Positions 43,753 to 52,434 of a DNA stretch of 64,000 nt are shown here, in pieces. How positions within the stretch are numbered: the first letter of the stretch is position 1; each line of letters begins with the position of its first letter. The translations under genes were made by a program, and so were the position numbers. The DNA is from Clostridiales bacterium (lineage in GTDB: Bacteria > Bacillota > Clostridia > Christensenellales > Aristaeellaceae): the NCBI GenBank assembly GCA_004556155.1, contig SFIM01000009.1, forward strand, positions 1-64,000, in the 5' to 3' direction. The notes under the pieces were generated by a model. The model had not been told where the DNA came from. It saw only the letters and a list, made by a program, of their open reading frames with translations, and did not search any database.

Positions 43753-44433
43753 TTATTGCCTGAACATCCTGCGCCGCTTCCACTGGGCATACTGGATGCG
43801 AGCCATCTTATAGATATCCTCGCCGAAGAACAGCGCCACATTGACCAGCGAGGCAATGGCCGCGCAGCGAATCTGTGCAGGGCCTGCGATGATGGCAATC
43901 AGGAAGTACAGCAGGTCGATCGCCGCCAGCCACTTGGCCTTGACTGGGAGGCAGAAGAACAGCATGAACTGCATATCGGGGTACAGCGCCGCAAAGGCGA
44001 TGAACAGCGAATAGTACAGATACGTATTCAGGCCGATGCCGTAGCCAGTCAGCAGGTGAGCGATAAACGCGCCTGCGACATTGGCGAGCGCGCCGATGAC
44101 ATAGTAAATCAGGAAGCGCCGCACGCCCCAGCGGTTTTCCAGCGCCGTTCCGATCATGTAGTAGAAATACAGGCTCAGCGCCATCCAGAAGATGCTGCCC
44201 TGCTGAGGCACGAACAGCCACGTCACCAGCCGCCATATCTGCCCCTGCAGCACGGCGGGAATGTTCAGCGTCAGGTAGCTAATCAGGCTGACGCGCGCGG
44301 TATAGGCCGTGGTCATGCCCAGAAACAGATCCAGCAGGAACACGCCGCCCATGGCGAAAACAATATAGCGCATAATGGGCGGGATGTTGTATTTGTACAG
44401 CCTGCGCTCCAGGCGATTGAGCCAATTGTGCAT
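43753..44433 (-). CDS. Rhomboid-like membrane protein without catalytic residues
   Basis: 226 aa, six helices of rhomboid type: GQIWRLVTWLFVPQQG, then ALSLYFYYMIGTALENRWGVRRFLIYYVIGALAN in the family's order. The GxSG serine motif and the second catalytic histidine are absent; the corresponding region reads TGYGIGLNTYLYYSLFIAFA. It is therefore probably a pseudoprotease (iRhom/derlin-like) rather than an active peptidase. ATG 44433 follows GGGAGGTGCCT; a longer frame has no support. It is divergent from the spoVA operon and transcribed from its own strong promoter. Confidence 0.75.
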   Translation of the reverse strand: MHNWLNRLERRLYKYNIPPIMRYIVFAMGGVFLLDLFLGMTTAYTARVSLISYLTLNIPAVLQGQIWRLVTWLFVPQQGSIFWMALSLYFYYMIGTALENRWGVRRFLIYYVIGALANVAGAFIAHLLTGYGIGLNTYLYYSLFIAFAALYPDMQFMLFFCLPVKAKWLAAIDLLYFLIAIIAGPAQIRCAAIASLVNVALFFGEDIYKMARIQYAQWKRRRMFRQ

Positions 44434-44475
44434 AGGCACCTCCCAAGATAAAAAATGCTTTGCCTTTTCATTTCT

Positions 44476-44504
44476 ATTATACCCGGTTTCTGATTTCGCG
44501 TCAA
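44476..44504 (-). promoter_or_regulatory. Sigma-A promoter of the rhomboid-like gene
   Basis: -35 TTGACG (44499-44504), 17-base spacer, perfect -10 TATAAT (44476-44481), about 43 bases before the ATG. Confidence 0.78.
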
Positions 44505-44518
44505 TCATTGCCGCATGC

Positions 44519-44548
44519 GCATGCTTTGCGGCGTTTCTGCGCACAATA
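44519..44548 (+). promoter_or_regulatory. Possible forespore (sigma-F/G) promoter of the spoVA operon
   Basis: GCATG (44519-44523), 16 bases, CGCACAATA (44540-44548) resembles the GYATA / GnnAnAMTR pattern with one mismatch in each half. No good sigma-A promoter faces this way, and spoVA operons are forespore-expressed in studied species. The match is weak. Confidence 0.3.
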
Positions 44549-44577
44549 AGGCTGAAAAACATGCCGGAGGCGCAGCC

Positions 44578-44697
44578 ATGGACAATCAACACCGCTCGTT
44601 TCCTCATCCGCTGATGCGGCTGCCGCGCGCAGGCGACCGGGAAATCCGTCAGAAGGATATCCGCGCGCTGCCGATTAGCCGGGAAAGGAAGTGCTGA
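44578..44697 (+). CDS. Small leader ORF of the spoVA operon
   Basis: 39 codons: MDNQHRSFPHPLMRLPRAGD and then REIRQKDIRALPISRERKC. The ATG has GGAGG at seven bases, as good as any in the window, and the stop is three bases before spoVAC, so translation is very likely coupled. The product is basic and proline-containing, with no membrane segment. I recognise no family. It could be a real small spore protein or a coupling leader peptide. Confidence 0.6.
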   Translation: MDNQHRSFPHPLMRLPRAGDREIRQKDIRALPISRERKC

Positions 44698-44700
44698 GCA

Positions 44701-45162
44701 ATGCAGCAAAGCTCCTCAAAACAGGATCGAATCGCACAATATAAGGCGCTGATCGCCCGTTTGACCCCCAAGAGCAAGGTAGGGCAGGGCGCGCTGCGCG
44801 CCTTCTGGGTAGGCGGCGCCATCTGCGTGCTGGGGCAGGTCATCAGCGATATCGGCACGCGCATGCTGGGCCTGACGCTGATGCAGGCCTCCAGCCTGAC
44901 CAGTGTGACACTGGTGTTTTTGACCGCCCTGCTGACGGGCATCGGCGTGTTTGACGTGATCGCCAAATACGCGGGCGCGGGCACCGTGGTGCCCATTACC
45001 GGCTTTGCCAACGCCATGGTATCCCCCGCGATGGAGTTTCGTCCCGAGGGCTGGGTGCTGGGCACAGGCGCGCGGCTGTTCACCATTGCCGGACCGGTGC
45101 TGGTATACGGCGTTTCAGCGTCGGTCATCGTGGGCATCGTCTACTATTTTATCTATCTGTGA
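44701..45162 (+). CDS. spoVAC: Stage V sporulation protein AC
   Basis: 153 aa inner-membrane protein with about four helices (AFWVGGAICVLGQVISDIG, SLTSVTLVFLTALLTGIGVFD, GIVYYFIYL). The core GAGTVVPITGFANAMVSPAMEFRPEGWVLG is the SpoVAC/AE family signature. SpoVA proteins form the channel moving dipicolinic acid into the forespore and out at germination; SpoVAC is reported to be mechanosensitive. It is followed directly by spoVAD and spoVAE, the minimal operon of Clostridia. Confidence 0.95.
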   Translation: MQQSSSKQDRIAQYKALIARLTPKSKVGQGALRAFWVGGAICVLGQVISDIGTRMLGLTLMQASSLTSVTLVFLTALLTGIGVFDVIAKYAGAGTVVPITGFANAMVSPAMEFRPEGWVLGTGARLFTIAGPVLVYGVSASVIVGIVYYFIYL

Positions 45163-45170
45163 GGCCCGGT

Positions 45171-46211
45171 ATGCAGGCAGAAAATCGCATCGGTTATCAA
45201 ACCATTGAATACAAAACCAGGCCCTGGATCATGGCCTCAGCCTGCGCGGTCGGCCCGCGCGAAGGGCAGGGGCCGCTGGGCGACTGCTTTGATCTGGTGG
45301 CGCAGGACGCGGCCTTTGGCCAGGACAGCTACGAGCAGGCCGAGGCCGCGCTGCTGCGCGAAGCCTGCCGGCTGTGCCTGGCCAAGGCAAACATCGGTGA
45401 AAAAGGCGTGCAGGCCATGGTGGGCGGCGATCTGTTGAACCAGATCATGCCCTCCGCCCTGGCGGCGCGGGAATTGAAATTTCCCTTTCTCGGCCTGTAC
45501 GGCGCGTGCAGCACCATGTCCGAAGGGCTGATCACGGGCGGCATGATGTGCGACGGCGGCTACGCTTCGCCCGTACTATGCACAGCCAGCAGCCATTATG
45601 CCACGGCGGAGCGGCAGTACCGCTACCCGCTGGAATACGGCAATCAGCGCTCGCCCGCATCGCAGTGGACGGTCACGGGCGGCGGTGCAGTGCTGCTTAG
45701 CCTACCCGAAGCCCTGCCTGGCACGCCCATGGCGCGGCTGGCGCGCGGATGCATCGGCCGGGTGGTGGATCTGGGGGTAACGGACAACAACAACATGGGC
45801 GCAGCCATGGCTCCGGCTGCTGCGGCCACCCTATGCGCCTATATGGACGATACAGGCGATACACCCGAACAGTTTGACCGCATCATCACGGGCGATCTGG
45901 GCATGGTGGGCAGTGATCTTCTGCTGGCCTGGTGCGAAAAGATGGGCCATCCCCTGCCGCGCGGGTGCATGATGGACTGCGGGCTGACCATTTATGATCC
46001 CTCACAGGACAGCCACGCGGGCGGCTCGGGCTGCGGATGCTCGGCCACCGTGCTCAGCGCCTATATTCTGCCCCGCATTCAGCGCGGCGAGTGGAAGCGC
46101 GTGCTGTTCATGGCCACAGGCGCGCTGCTCAGCCCCACCACTACGCAGCAGGGCGAGAGCATTCCGGGCGTGGCGCACGCGGTAATCATCGAGGGGGTGG
46201 GCGCATGCTGA
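45171..46211 (+). CDS. spoVAD: Stage V sporulation protein AD
   Basis: 346 aa, soluble, thiolase-like fold. SpoVAD binds dipicolinic acid at the spore inner-membrane surface. Characteristic segments are ACAVGPREGQGPLGDCFD, GLYGACSTMSEGL, GDLGMVGSDLL and GGSGCGCSATVLSAYILPR. ATG 45171 is used with TGAGG six bases upstream; a GTG at 45159 inside the spoVAC stop is the alternative. The stop overlaps spoVAE by seven bases. Confidence 0.96.
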   Translation: MQAENRIGYQTIEYKTRPWIMASACAVGPREGQGPLGDCFDLVAQDAAFGQDSYEQAEAALLREACRLCLAKANIGEKGVQAMVGGDLLNQIMPSALAARELKFPFLGLYGACSTMSEGLITGGMMCDGGYASPVLCTASSHYATAERQYRYPLEYGNQRSPASQWTVTGGGAVLLSLPEALPGTPMARLARGCIGRVVDLGVTDNNNMGAAMAPAAAATLCAYMDDTGDTPEQFDRIITGDLGMVGSDLLLAWCEKMGHPLPRGCMMDCGLTIYDPSQDSHAGGSGCGCSATVLSAYILPRIQRGEWKRVLFMATGALLSPTTTQQGESIPGVAHAVIIEGVGAC

Positions 46212-46576
46212 CTATGCTGCTGATGTACATCAAGGCCTTCGCCGTGGGCGGACTGTTCTGCCTGATCGGCGAAATCCTGATCCTGAAAACCAAGCTCACG
46301 CCCGCGCGCATCCTGGTGTGCTATATCACGGCGGGCGTTATCCTCAGCGCCGTCGGGCTGTACGGCCCCATCGCGCAGTTTGCGGGGGCAGGAGCTACGG
46401 TGCCCCTGACGGGCTTTGGCCACGCGCTGGCGCAGGGAGCCATCCGCGCCGTGCAGGAAACCGGGCTGTTGGGCGCCTTCACCGGCGGGCTGACAGCCAC
46501 TGCGGGCGGCATCGCCGCGGCGATTTTCTTCGGTTTTCTGGCCGCGCTGTGCTTTAAACCCAAGCCCAAAACCTAA
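46205..46576 (+). CDS. spoVAE: Stage V sporulation protein AE (AEb type)
   Basis: 123 aa, membrane protein with about four helices, homologous to SpoVAC: LTPARILVCYITAGVILSAVG, then GAGATVPLTGFGHALAQGA. The third part of the DPA channel. The start overlaps spoVAD. A bidirectional terminator follows, so the operon is small ORF-spoVAC-spoVAD-spoVAE with no spoVAA, AB or AF, as is common in Clostridia. Confidence 0.95.
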   Translation: MLTMLLMYIKAFAVGGLFCLIGEILILKTKLTPARILVCYITAGVILSAVGLYGPIAQFAGAGATVPLTGFGHALAQGAIRAVQETGLLGAFTGGLTATAGGIAAAIFFGFLAALCFKPKPKT

Positions 46577-46583
46577 TAGAAAA

Positions 46584-46620
46584 CGTCCGGCCAAAGCTGT
46601 GCTTTCGCCGGACGCATTTT
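46584..46620. terminator. Bidirectional terminator between spoVAE and the aryl-CoA ligase gene
   Basis: CGTCCGGC-AAAGC, loop TGT, GCTTT-GCCGGACG: a long hairpin with A and T flanks, in the convergent gap. Confidence 0.85.
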
Positions 46621-46627
46621 ATGCGGA

Positions 46628-47932
46628 TTATTCGTACCTGCGGTTGTCAATCACGCGCTTGGCCTTGCCCTCGCTGCGCGCAAGCGAGCCCGCCGGGCAC
46701 AGCTTGACCGTGGCGTGCACCAGGCAGGAGGCGGACAATTGCGCGGCCACATAGGCGGACAGCGCTTCCACGTCGCGCACGGTGTCGCTCATGCGGGCAG
46801 GATCCAATTCGACCATTACCGTCAGCGTGTCCAGCGCGCCGCGGCGATCCACAATGATCTGATAATTGGCGGTAATGCCCTCGATCTGCAGCAGCGTCTG
46901 CTCGATCTGCGAGGGGAACACATTGACCCCACGGATGATGAGCATATCGTCGTTGCGGCCCGTGATGCGGCGCAGGCGCGCATGCGTACATCCGCACGGG
47001 CAGGGCGCATGGGTCAGGCAGGTGATATCGTGCGTGCGATACCGCAGCAGCGGCATGCCGCGCTTGACCAGTGTGGTAATCACCAATTCTCCGGCTTCTC
47101 CCTCCGGCGCGGCCTGCTGCTTTTCATCCAGAATCTCCGGCAGGAAGGCATCCTCCCAGATGTGCAGGCCCTGCTTGGCCTCGCACTCCATGGCCACGCC
47201 AGGGCCCATCATTTCGGTCAGGCCGTAAATATCATGCGCCTGGATATGCAGCATCTTTTCAATGCGCGTGCGCATGCTTTCGCTCCACGGCTCCGCGCCG
47301 AAAACGCCTGTTTTCAGCTGCATTCGGCTGATATCTACGCCCTTTTCCTGCATGGCTTCGGCCAGGTTGATCGCATAGGAGGGCGTACAGCACAGAGCCG
47401 TCGCGCCAAAATCCTCCATCAGCGTCAGCTGGCGCTGGGTGTTGCCGCCGCTGGCAGGCACCACCGCCGCGCCCAGACGCTCCGCGCCGTAGTGCACGCC
47501 CATGCCGCCGGTAAACAGGCCGTAGCCATAGGCAATGTGCACCACCGACGTATCGTCAATGCCCGCCAACGCCAGCGAACGCGCGGTCAGCTCCGTCCAG
47601 TTATCCAGATCCTCGCGCGTATAAGCCGCCACCGTGGGCTTGCCCGTGGTGCCGGAGGAGGCGTGCATGCGCACGATCTCACGGCGCGAAACGGCCAGCA
47701 AGCCGAAGGGATAATGATCGCGCAGATCGCTTTTTTCGGTAAAGGGCAGCAGGTCGATATCCTCCGCCGTGCGGATATCCTGCGGTTTTACACCGCGCTC
47801 ATCCATCTTGCGGCGATAGAAAGGCACGTTGTCATACACATGCCGCACCAGCGCGCGCAGGCGCTGGCTTTGAAGCTGATGGATTTCATCCCGCGACAGC
47901 CGCTGGGCGGCCAGAATTTGCTGATCGATCAT
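46628..47932 (-). CDS. Phenylacetate-CoA ligase family protein
   Basis: 434 aa, ANL-superfamily acyl-CoA synthetase. The AMP-binding loop SSGTTGKPTVAAYTRED, the IYGLTEMMGPGVAME motif and the C-terminal RITGRNDDMLIIRGVNVFP hinge are of PaaK type. It is downstream of iorA-iorB by eight bases. In anaerobes and archaea such ligases can run as arylacetyl-CoA plus ADP/AMP chemistry to conserve energy from the CoA ester made by the oxidoreductase; the direction here is inferred. Its ribosome-binding site is weak (GAGAAAG), suggesting coupled translation. Confidence 0.9.
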   Translation of the reverse strand: MIDQQILAAQRLSRDEIHQLQSQRLRALVRHVYDNVPFYRRKMDERGVKPQDIRTAEDIDLLPFTEKSDLRDHYPFGLLAVSRREIVRMHASSGTTGKPTVAAYTREDLDNWTELTARSLALAGIDDTSVVHIAYGYGLFTGGMGVHYGAERLGAAVVPASGGNTQRQLTLMEDFGATALCCTPSYAINLAEAMQEKGVDISRMQLKTGVFGAEPWSESMRTRIEKMLHIQAHDIYGLTEMMGPGVAMECEAKQGLHIWEDAFLPEILDEKQQAAPEGEAGELVITTLVKRGMPLLRYRTHDITCLTHAPCPCGCTHARLRRITGRNDDMLIIRGVNVFPSQIEQTLLQIEGITANYQIIVDRRGALDTLTVMVELDPARMSDTVRDVEALSAYVAAQLSASCLVHATVKLCPAGSLARSEGKAKRVIDNRRYE

Positions 47933-47940
47933 TTCTGAAT

Positions 47941-48525
47941 TTACGCTTTCTCGTTTTTTGCGATATTCTGATACGCCGCGCGCCCGGCCCGGAACGCCGC
48001 CAGATTAACCGCCAGTGTGGCGGGCTTTACGCAGGCGGCGACGGCCTCCTCATATGCCTCGGCTGGCCAGGGAAGCAGCTGGGACAATACGCCCAGCAGC
48101 ACAATATTGACCGCGCGCACGCTGCCGCAGCGCTCGGCCAGCTCCTGCGCGTCCAGCGCGTAGAGCGGATGCCCGTCGATTGTCTGCTCGGGATAGGCCG
48201 CCTTGCCCATAATCACAGGCATGGGCAGCATGCGATGGGTATTGGCAATCATCGCGCCGCCCTGCCGCAGATAAAACTCCGAGCGCAGCGCCTCCAGCCA
48301 TTCAAAGGCGATCACCATATCAGCCTCGCCCGGCGTAACCAGCGGGGAAGCCACGTTTTCGCCAATACGCACATGGGTGATCACGCTGCCGCCGCGCTGG
48401 CTCATGCCGTGCACCTCGCTGACCTTCACATCGTCGCCCATTTTCAGCGCCAGATAGCCCAGGATTTTGCTGGTCAGCAGGATGCCCTGTCCGCCCACGC
48501 CTACGATGATAATATTGGCTTTCAT
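47941..48525 (-). CDS. iorB: Indolepyruvate ferredoxin oxidoreductase, beta subunit
   Basis: 194 aa. The N-terminus MKANIIIVGVGGQGILLTSKILGYLAL is the gamma-type 2-oxoacid oxidoreductase domain, with EVHGMSQRGGSVITHVRIG characteristic of IorB. With IorA it oxidises aryl pyruvates (from Trp, Phe, Tyr) to aryl-acetyl-CoA and reduces ferredoxin. ATG 48525 overlaps the iorA stop (ATGA); a longer frame into iorA is rejected. GGAGG stands nine bases upstream. Confidence 0.94.
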   Translation of the reverse strand: MKANIIIVGVGGQGILLTSKILGYLALKMGDDVKVSEVHGMSQRGGSVITHVRIGENVASPLVTPGEADMVIAFEWLEALRSEFYLRQGGAMIANTHRMLPMPVIMGKAAYPEQTIDGHPLYALDAQELAERCGSVRAVNIVLLGVLSQLLPWPAEAYEEAVAACVKPATLAVNLAAFRAGRAAYQNIAKNEKA

Positions 48526-50243
48526 TGCTTTTCGCCTCCGCCCGTAATGCACCCAAAGGCGCACATCTGCTTGCACAGCCCACAGCCGTTGCACAGCGCG
48601 GCGTTTACGCGCACAGCGCCGTCCGCGCCGCGCTCCAGGGCAGGGCAGCCCAGGCGCAGGCAGGCGCCGCAGCGATGGCAATCCGCAATCGTGCAGGGCT
48701 GCTTGGGCCGCTTATCCAGCAGCGCGCAGGGATAGCGCGCAATGATCACCGATACGCCGTCACGCTGCGTTTCCTCGCGCAGAGCCTGCTCCATGTCCTT
48801 CATCTGCATGGGGTTAACCACGCGCACATGCGCCCCCACTGCCTCGCATACCGCCTCCAGATTGAGCTGCGGTGCCGGGTTGCCATGGATATCAAAGCCG
48901 GTTGCGGGGTTTTGCTGATGGCCGGTCATGCCGGTGATGCGGTTATCCAGGATGATTACATTGATATTGGAGCGGTCATACACCGCGTTGATCAGCCCCG
49001 TAATGCCGCTGTGGATAAAGGTGCTGTCGCCCAGCACCGCCACGCTGCGGCGGGAAAAATCGCGGCCATGCGCCTTTTCCGCGCCAATGGCCATGCCGAT
49101 GGACGCGCCCATGCACAGCGTCGCATCCATGCTTTCAATGGGCGGCAGGGCGCACAGGGTGTAGCAGCCGATATCGCCAAACACCGTCAGCCCCAGCTTT
49201 TTGATGGCAAAGAAAGTTGCTCTGTGCGGGCAGCCCGGGCACAGCACCGGCGGGCGCGCGGGCAGCGCGGGCTCCTGCGGCGCTTTATCCGCGCCGAAGG
49301 CCTCGCGGATGCGCTGCACGCTCAGTTCTCCCTGACGTCCCGTGTAGCATTTGCCCGTTACGGCAATGCCCATGGCGGCGATCTCCTGCTCAAAGATGCC
49401 CTCCAGCTCCTCGATCACCACCAGCTTGTCCACCCTGGCGGCAAAATCACGCACGGCGGCGCGATCCATGGGATAGCTCAATCCCAGCTTCAGAATGCTG
49501 GCTTCTGGCAGCGCCTCGCGTACATATTGATACACCACACCCGCGCACACCACGCCCAGCGCCGTGCCGCGCATTTCCACGCGGTTGAGGCCCAGGCTTG
49601 CGGCCTCGTCCTCCATGCGCTGCTCTCGCGCTTCCACCACCAGATGACGCTTGCGGGCCATGCCGGGCATCATCACATATTTCATAAAGTCTTTTTTGTA
49701 TTCGCGCACAGGCAGCTCTGCGCGTTCGCCCATTTCCACCGGGGAGCGCTGATGCGCCAGGCGCGTGGTCAGGCGCAGAAAAACGGGCGTATCGTAGCGC
49801 TCGCTCAGTTCAAAAGCGCGCTGAATATAATCATGGCATTCCTGGCTGTCGGCAGGCTCCAGCATGGGGATGTGCGCCGCGCGGGCGATCATGCGGCTGT
49901 CCTGTTCATTCTGGCTGGAATGCATATAGGGATCGTCCGCCGCCACGATCACCATCCCCGCGTTCACGCCCGTATAGGCCGCGGTATACAGGGGATCGGC
50001 CGCCACATTGACGCCCACATGCTTCATGCAGCTCATGGCGCGCGCGCCCGTCATGGCCGCGCCGAAGGCCGTTTCCACAGCCACCTTTTCGTTGGGGGCC
50101 CATTCGCAGTCGATTTCGGGATAAGCAGCGCAGAACTCCGTAATCTCCGTGCTTGGCGTGCCCGGATAGCTGGATACCACCCGCACGCCGGCCTCATACG
50201 CGCCGCGTGCAACGGCCTCGTTGCCCAGCATCAGCTTTTTCAT
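48522..50243 (-). CDS. iorA: Indolepyruvate ferredoxin oxidoreductase, alpha subunit
   Basis: 573 aa. The N-terminal part binds substrate (SSYPGTPSTEITEF), and the C-terminal half carries the TPP fold (GDIGCYTLCALPP, GDSTFIHSGITGLINAVYD). Two [4Fe-4S] ferredoxin-like clusters close the protein: CHRCGACLRLGCP and CNGCGLCKQMCAFGC. This is the usual IorA plan. ATG 50243 follows AGGAG at nine bases. The operon iorA-iorB-ligase suits strict anaerobic amino-acid fermentation with ferredoxin as acceptor. Confidence 0.95.
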   Translation of the reverse strand: MKKLMLGNEAVARGAYEAGVRVVSSYPGTPSTEITEFCAAYPEIDCEWAPNEKVAVETAFGAAMTGARAMSCMKHVGVNVAADPLYTAAYTGVNAGMVIVAADDPYMHSSQNEQDSRMIARAAHIPMLEPADSQECHDYIQRAFELSERYDTPVFLRLTTRLAHQRSPVEMGERAELPVREYKKDFMKYVMMPGMARKRHLVVEAREQRMEDEAASLGLNRVEMRGTALGVVCAGVVYQYVREALPEASILKLGLSYPMDRAAVRDFAARVDKLVVIEELEGIFEQEIAAMGIAVTGKCYTGRQGELSVQRIREAFGADKAPQEPALPARPPVLCPGCPHRATFFAIKKLGLTVFGDIGCYTLCALPPIESMDATLCMGASIGMAIGAEKAHGRDFSRRSVAVLGDSTFIHSGITGLINAVYDRSNINVIILDNRITGMTGHQQNPATGFDIHGNPAPQLNLEAVCEAVGAHVRVVNPMQMKDMEQALREETQRDGVSVIIARYPCALLDKRPKQPCTIADCHRCGACLRLGCPALERGADGAVRVNAALCNGCGLCKQMCAFGCITGGGEKQ

Positions 50244-50424
50244 CGGTAACAGCTCCTCTCCGATCCACAGGATATAATTGATAGTATAGCAGAGGCGATG
50301 CTGAAAAGAAAGCACTATTTTTGTTCATTATTTTTCCGTTTTTTTCTTTATTTTTTCTATGCAATCAAGGCCAAAATATGATATACTGTGCGCGTATGAT
50401 CCGACGAACAGGAGGAATTTACAA

Positions 50425-51852
50425 ATGGAAGATTGCAAAATGTGCATGGTACCCCAGATTCAGCTGGATGTAAACCATATGATGTCCGCCACCCTGGGCG
50501 AGCGCGGCATCAGCGAGCAGGAAGTCGCTGCCCTGCGCGACGCGGCCGAAAAGGCCTATGAAAACGTCCGCGCGCATCGCGGCCAGGGCTGGCTGGGCTG
50601 GACCGAGCTTCCCTATAATCAGGAAGCCGTGATTGCCGATATCGAAAAGACCGCCGCCGAGGTGCGCAAGCAGTTTGACACCTTTGTGGTGCTGGGCATT
50701 GGCGGCAGCGCGCTGGGCCCCATCGCCGTGCAGCAGGCACTAAACCACCTGCACTATAACGAGCTGCCCGCCGAAAAGCGCGGCGGCCCCCGCTTCTATG
50801 TAGAGGACAACATCGACCCCGAGCGCATGGCCGCGCTGTTTGACGTAATCGACGTAAAGACCACCTGCTTCAACGTCATCACCAAGTCCGGCGGCACCGC
50901 CGAAACCATGAGCCAGTACCTGATCTTCACCGACGCGCTGAAAAAGGCCGTGGGAGACGACTGGGCCAAGCATATCATCACCACCACCGGCGCGGATCGC
51001 GGCAACCTGATCAAGCTGACCCGCGAAAACGGCTTTAAGCACTTCATCGTGCCAGACGGCGTGGGCGGCCGCTACAGCGAAATGTGCCCCGTAGGCCTGT
51101 TCCCCGCGGCGGTATGCGGCATCGATATCCGCGCCATGCTCAAGGGCGCGGCGTGCATGGATAAGCGCTGCCAGAGCGGCGACGTGTGGCAGAACCCCGC
51201 CTTGATGGAGGCCGTGCTGCAATACATCGCCACCGAGCGCGGCATGAACGTGCAGGCCGTCATGCCCTATGCCGACAGCCTGAAATACATGGCCGACTGG
51301 TTCTGCCAGCTGTGGGCCGAAAGCCTGGGCAAGAACGTGACCCGCGACGGCAAGCCCTGCAACGTGGGTCAGACCCCCACCAAGGCGCTGGGCGTAACCG
51401 ATCAGCACAGCCAGCTGCAGCTCTACACCGAGGGCCCCTATGATAAGGTGATCACCCTGATCAAGGTGGGCGCTTTCCGCAGCACGGTGGAAATCCCCCA
51501 TGGCTGCGAGGAGTTCCACGATGTGGCCTTCCTGGGCGGCAAGACGCTCAACCAGCTCATCGAGGCCGAGCGCCAGGGCACCGAGTACGCGCTGCTCAAG
51601 GCCGGCCGCATGAGCCAGACCATCACCCTGCCCTGCGTCAACGCGGGCACCATCGGCCAGCTGATGTACTTCTTCGAGCTGACCACCGCCTACGAGGGCG
51701 AGCTGCTCAACATCGACGCCTTCAACCAGCCGGGCGTGGAGGAAAGCAAGGTCGCCTCCTACGCGGTGCTGGGCAACGAGGCCGAAAAGTACCGCGCCAA
51801 GCAGGAAGAAATGGCCAAGCGTCCCGCGCTGAGCGACAAATACATCTTCTGA
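50425..51852 (+). CDS. pgi: Glucose-6-phosphate isomerase
   Basis: 475 aa. Interconverts glucose 6-phosphate and fructose 6-phosphate. Family marks: VVLGIGGSALGPIAVQQAL, NVITKSGGTAETMSQYL, VGGRYSEMCPVGLFPAAVCG and the late QTPTKALGVTDQHSQLQLY. Slightly longer than the short Firmicute enzymes because of an N-terminal Cys-containing leader (MEDCKMCMV). ATG 50425 has AGGAGG upstream; a possible TATACT -10 is at 50382-50387 with a poor -35. It supplies fructose 6-phosphate for GlmS. Confidence 0.95.
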   Translation: MEDCKMCMVPQIQLDVNHMMSATLGERGISEQEVAALRDAAEKAYENVRAHRGQGWLGWTELPYNQEAVIADIEKTAAEVRKQFDTFVVLGIGGSALGPIAVQQALNHLHYNELPAEKRGGPRFYVEDNIDPERMAALFDVIDVKTTCFNVITKSGGTAETMSQYLIFTDALKKAVGDDWAKHIITTTGADRGNLIKLTRENGFKHFIVPDGVGGRYSEMCPVGLFPAAVCGIDIRAMLKGAACMDKRCQSGDVWQNPALMEAVLQYIATERGMNVQAVMPYADSLKYMADWFCQLWAESLGKNVTRDGKPCNVGQTPTKALGVTDQHSQLQLYTEGPYDKVITLIKVGAFRSTVEIPHGCEEFHDVAFLGGKTLNQLIEAERQGTEYALLKAGRMSQTITLPCVNAGTIGQLMYFFELTTAYEGELLNIDAFNQPGVEESKVASYAVLGNEAEKYRAKQEEMAKRPALSDKYIF

Positions 51853-51867
51853 TTTTCCAGCAAGCGC

Positions 51868-51907
51868 AGCGTCCGGAGCCTTCGCCCCGGGCGCTGTTTG
51901 TTCTATT
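51868..51907 (+). terminator. Terminator of pgi
   Basis: AGCGTCCGG, loop, CCGGGCGCT (one G-U pair), followed by GTTTGTTCTATTTTT. Confidence 0.65.
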
Positions 51908-51924
51908 TTTCACGGAGGATTGCA

Positions 51925-52317
51925 ATGGAACCCATCTGGGATGAGCTGTACCGCGCTGCCCTCGCCGCGCTCAAGCCCCGGCAGGTATCGCGCTTCATCG
52001 AGGCCGGCGGCGTGGCGGCGGCCATCGAATCGGCCAGCGGCAAAATCTACACCGGCGTATGCGTGGACTCCGCCTGCACGCTGGGCGTCTGCGCCGAGCG
52101 AAACGCCATTTTTCACATGATTACCGAGGGTGAGAACGCCATCCGCCGTGTGATCGCCGTCGGCCAGGATGGCAATGCCATCCCCCCCTGCGGCGCGTGC
52201 CGGGAGCTGATGTCCCAGCTGATGCCGGAGGATTACAAGGGTGTGGAGGTCATGCTGGACTATGAAAACAACAGGATCGTAACGCTGGGCCAGCTTACGC
52301 CCGAATGGTGGATCTGA
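51925..52317 (+). CDS. Cytidine deaminase-like protein
   Basis: 130 aa, zinc deaminase fold. The active-site motif CAERNAIFHM (Cys replaces the usual first His, as in tetrameric cytidine deaminases) and PPCGACRELM supply the three zinc cysteines and the catalytic Glu. Either cytidine deaminase (pyrimidine salvage) or a blasticidin-S-deaminase-like variant; I cannot tell which. GGAGG precedes ATG 51925. It lies between pgi and an AT-richer acetyltransferase. Confidence 0.88.
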   Translation: MEPIWDELYRAALAALKPRQVSRFIEAGGVAAAIESASGKIYTGVCVDSACTLGVCAERNAIFHMITEGENAIRRVIAVGQDGNAIPPCGACRELMSQLMPEDYKGVEVMLDYENNRIVTLGQLTPEWWI

Positions 52318-52434
52318 GCTGGCTGCGAGGGCAGTTCCATGATCCTGATTATGCCCAGAAAAAGGAAGCTTCTCTATCGTTTCGCGATGTGTTTTGATTG
52401 TGCAAATCGGAATTTTTGAGGAGATAGATATAAA

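Noticed and set aside
52305..52397. A 30-codon ORF (MVDLSWLRGQFHDPDY...) overlapping the end of the deaminase gene
   Set aside because: No ribosome-binding site of its own apart from coding sequence, no known family, and it could be chance or the relic of a lost gene.
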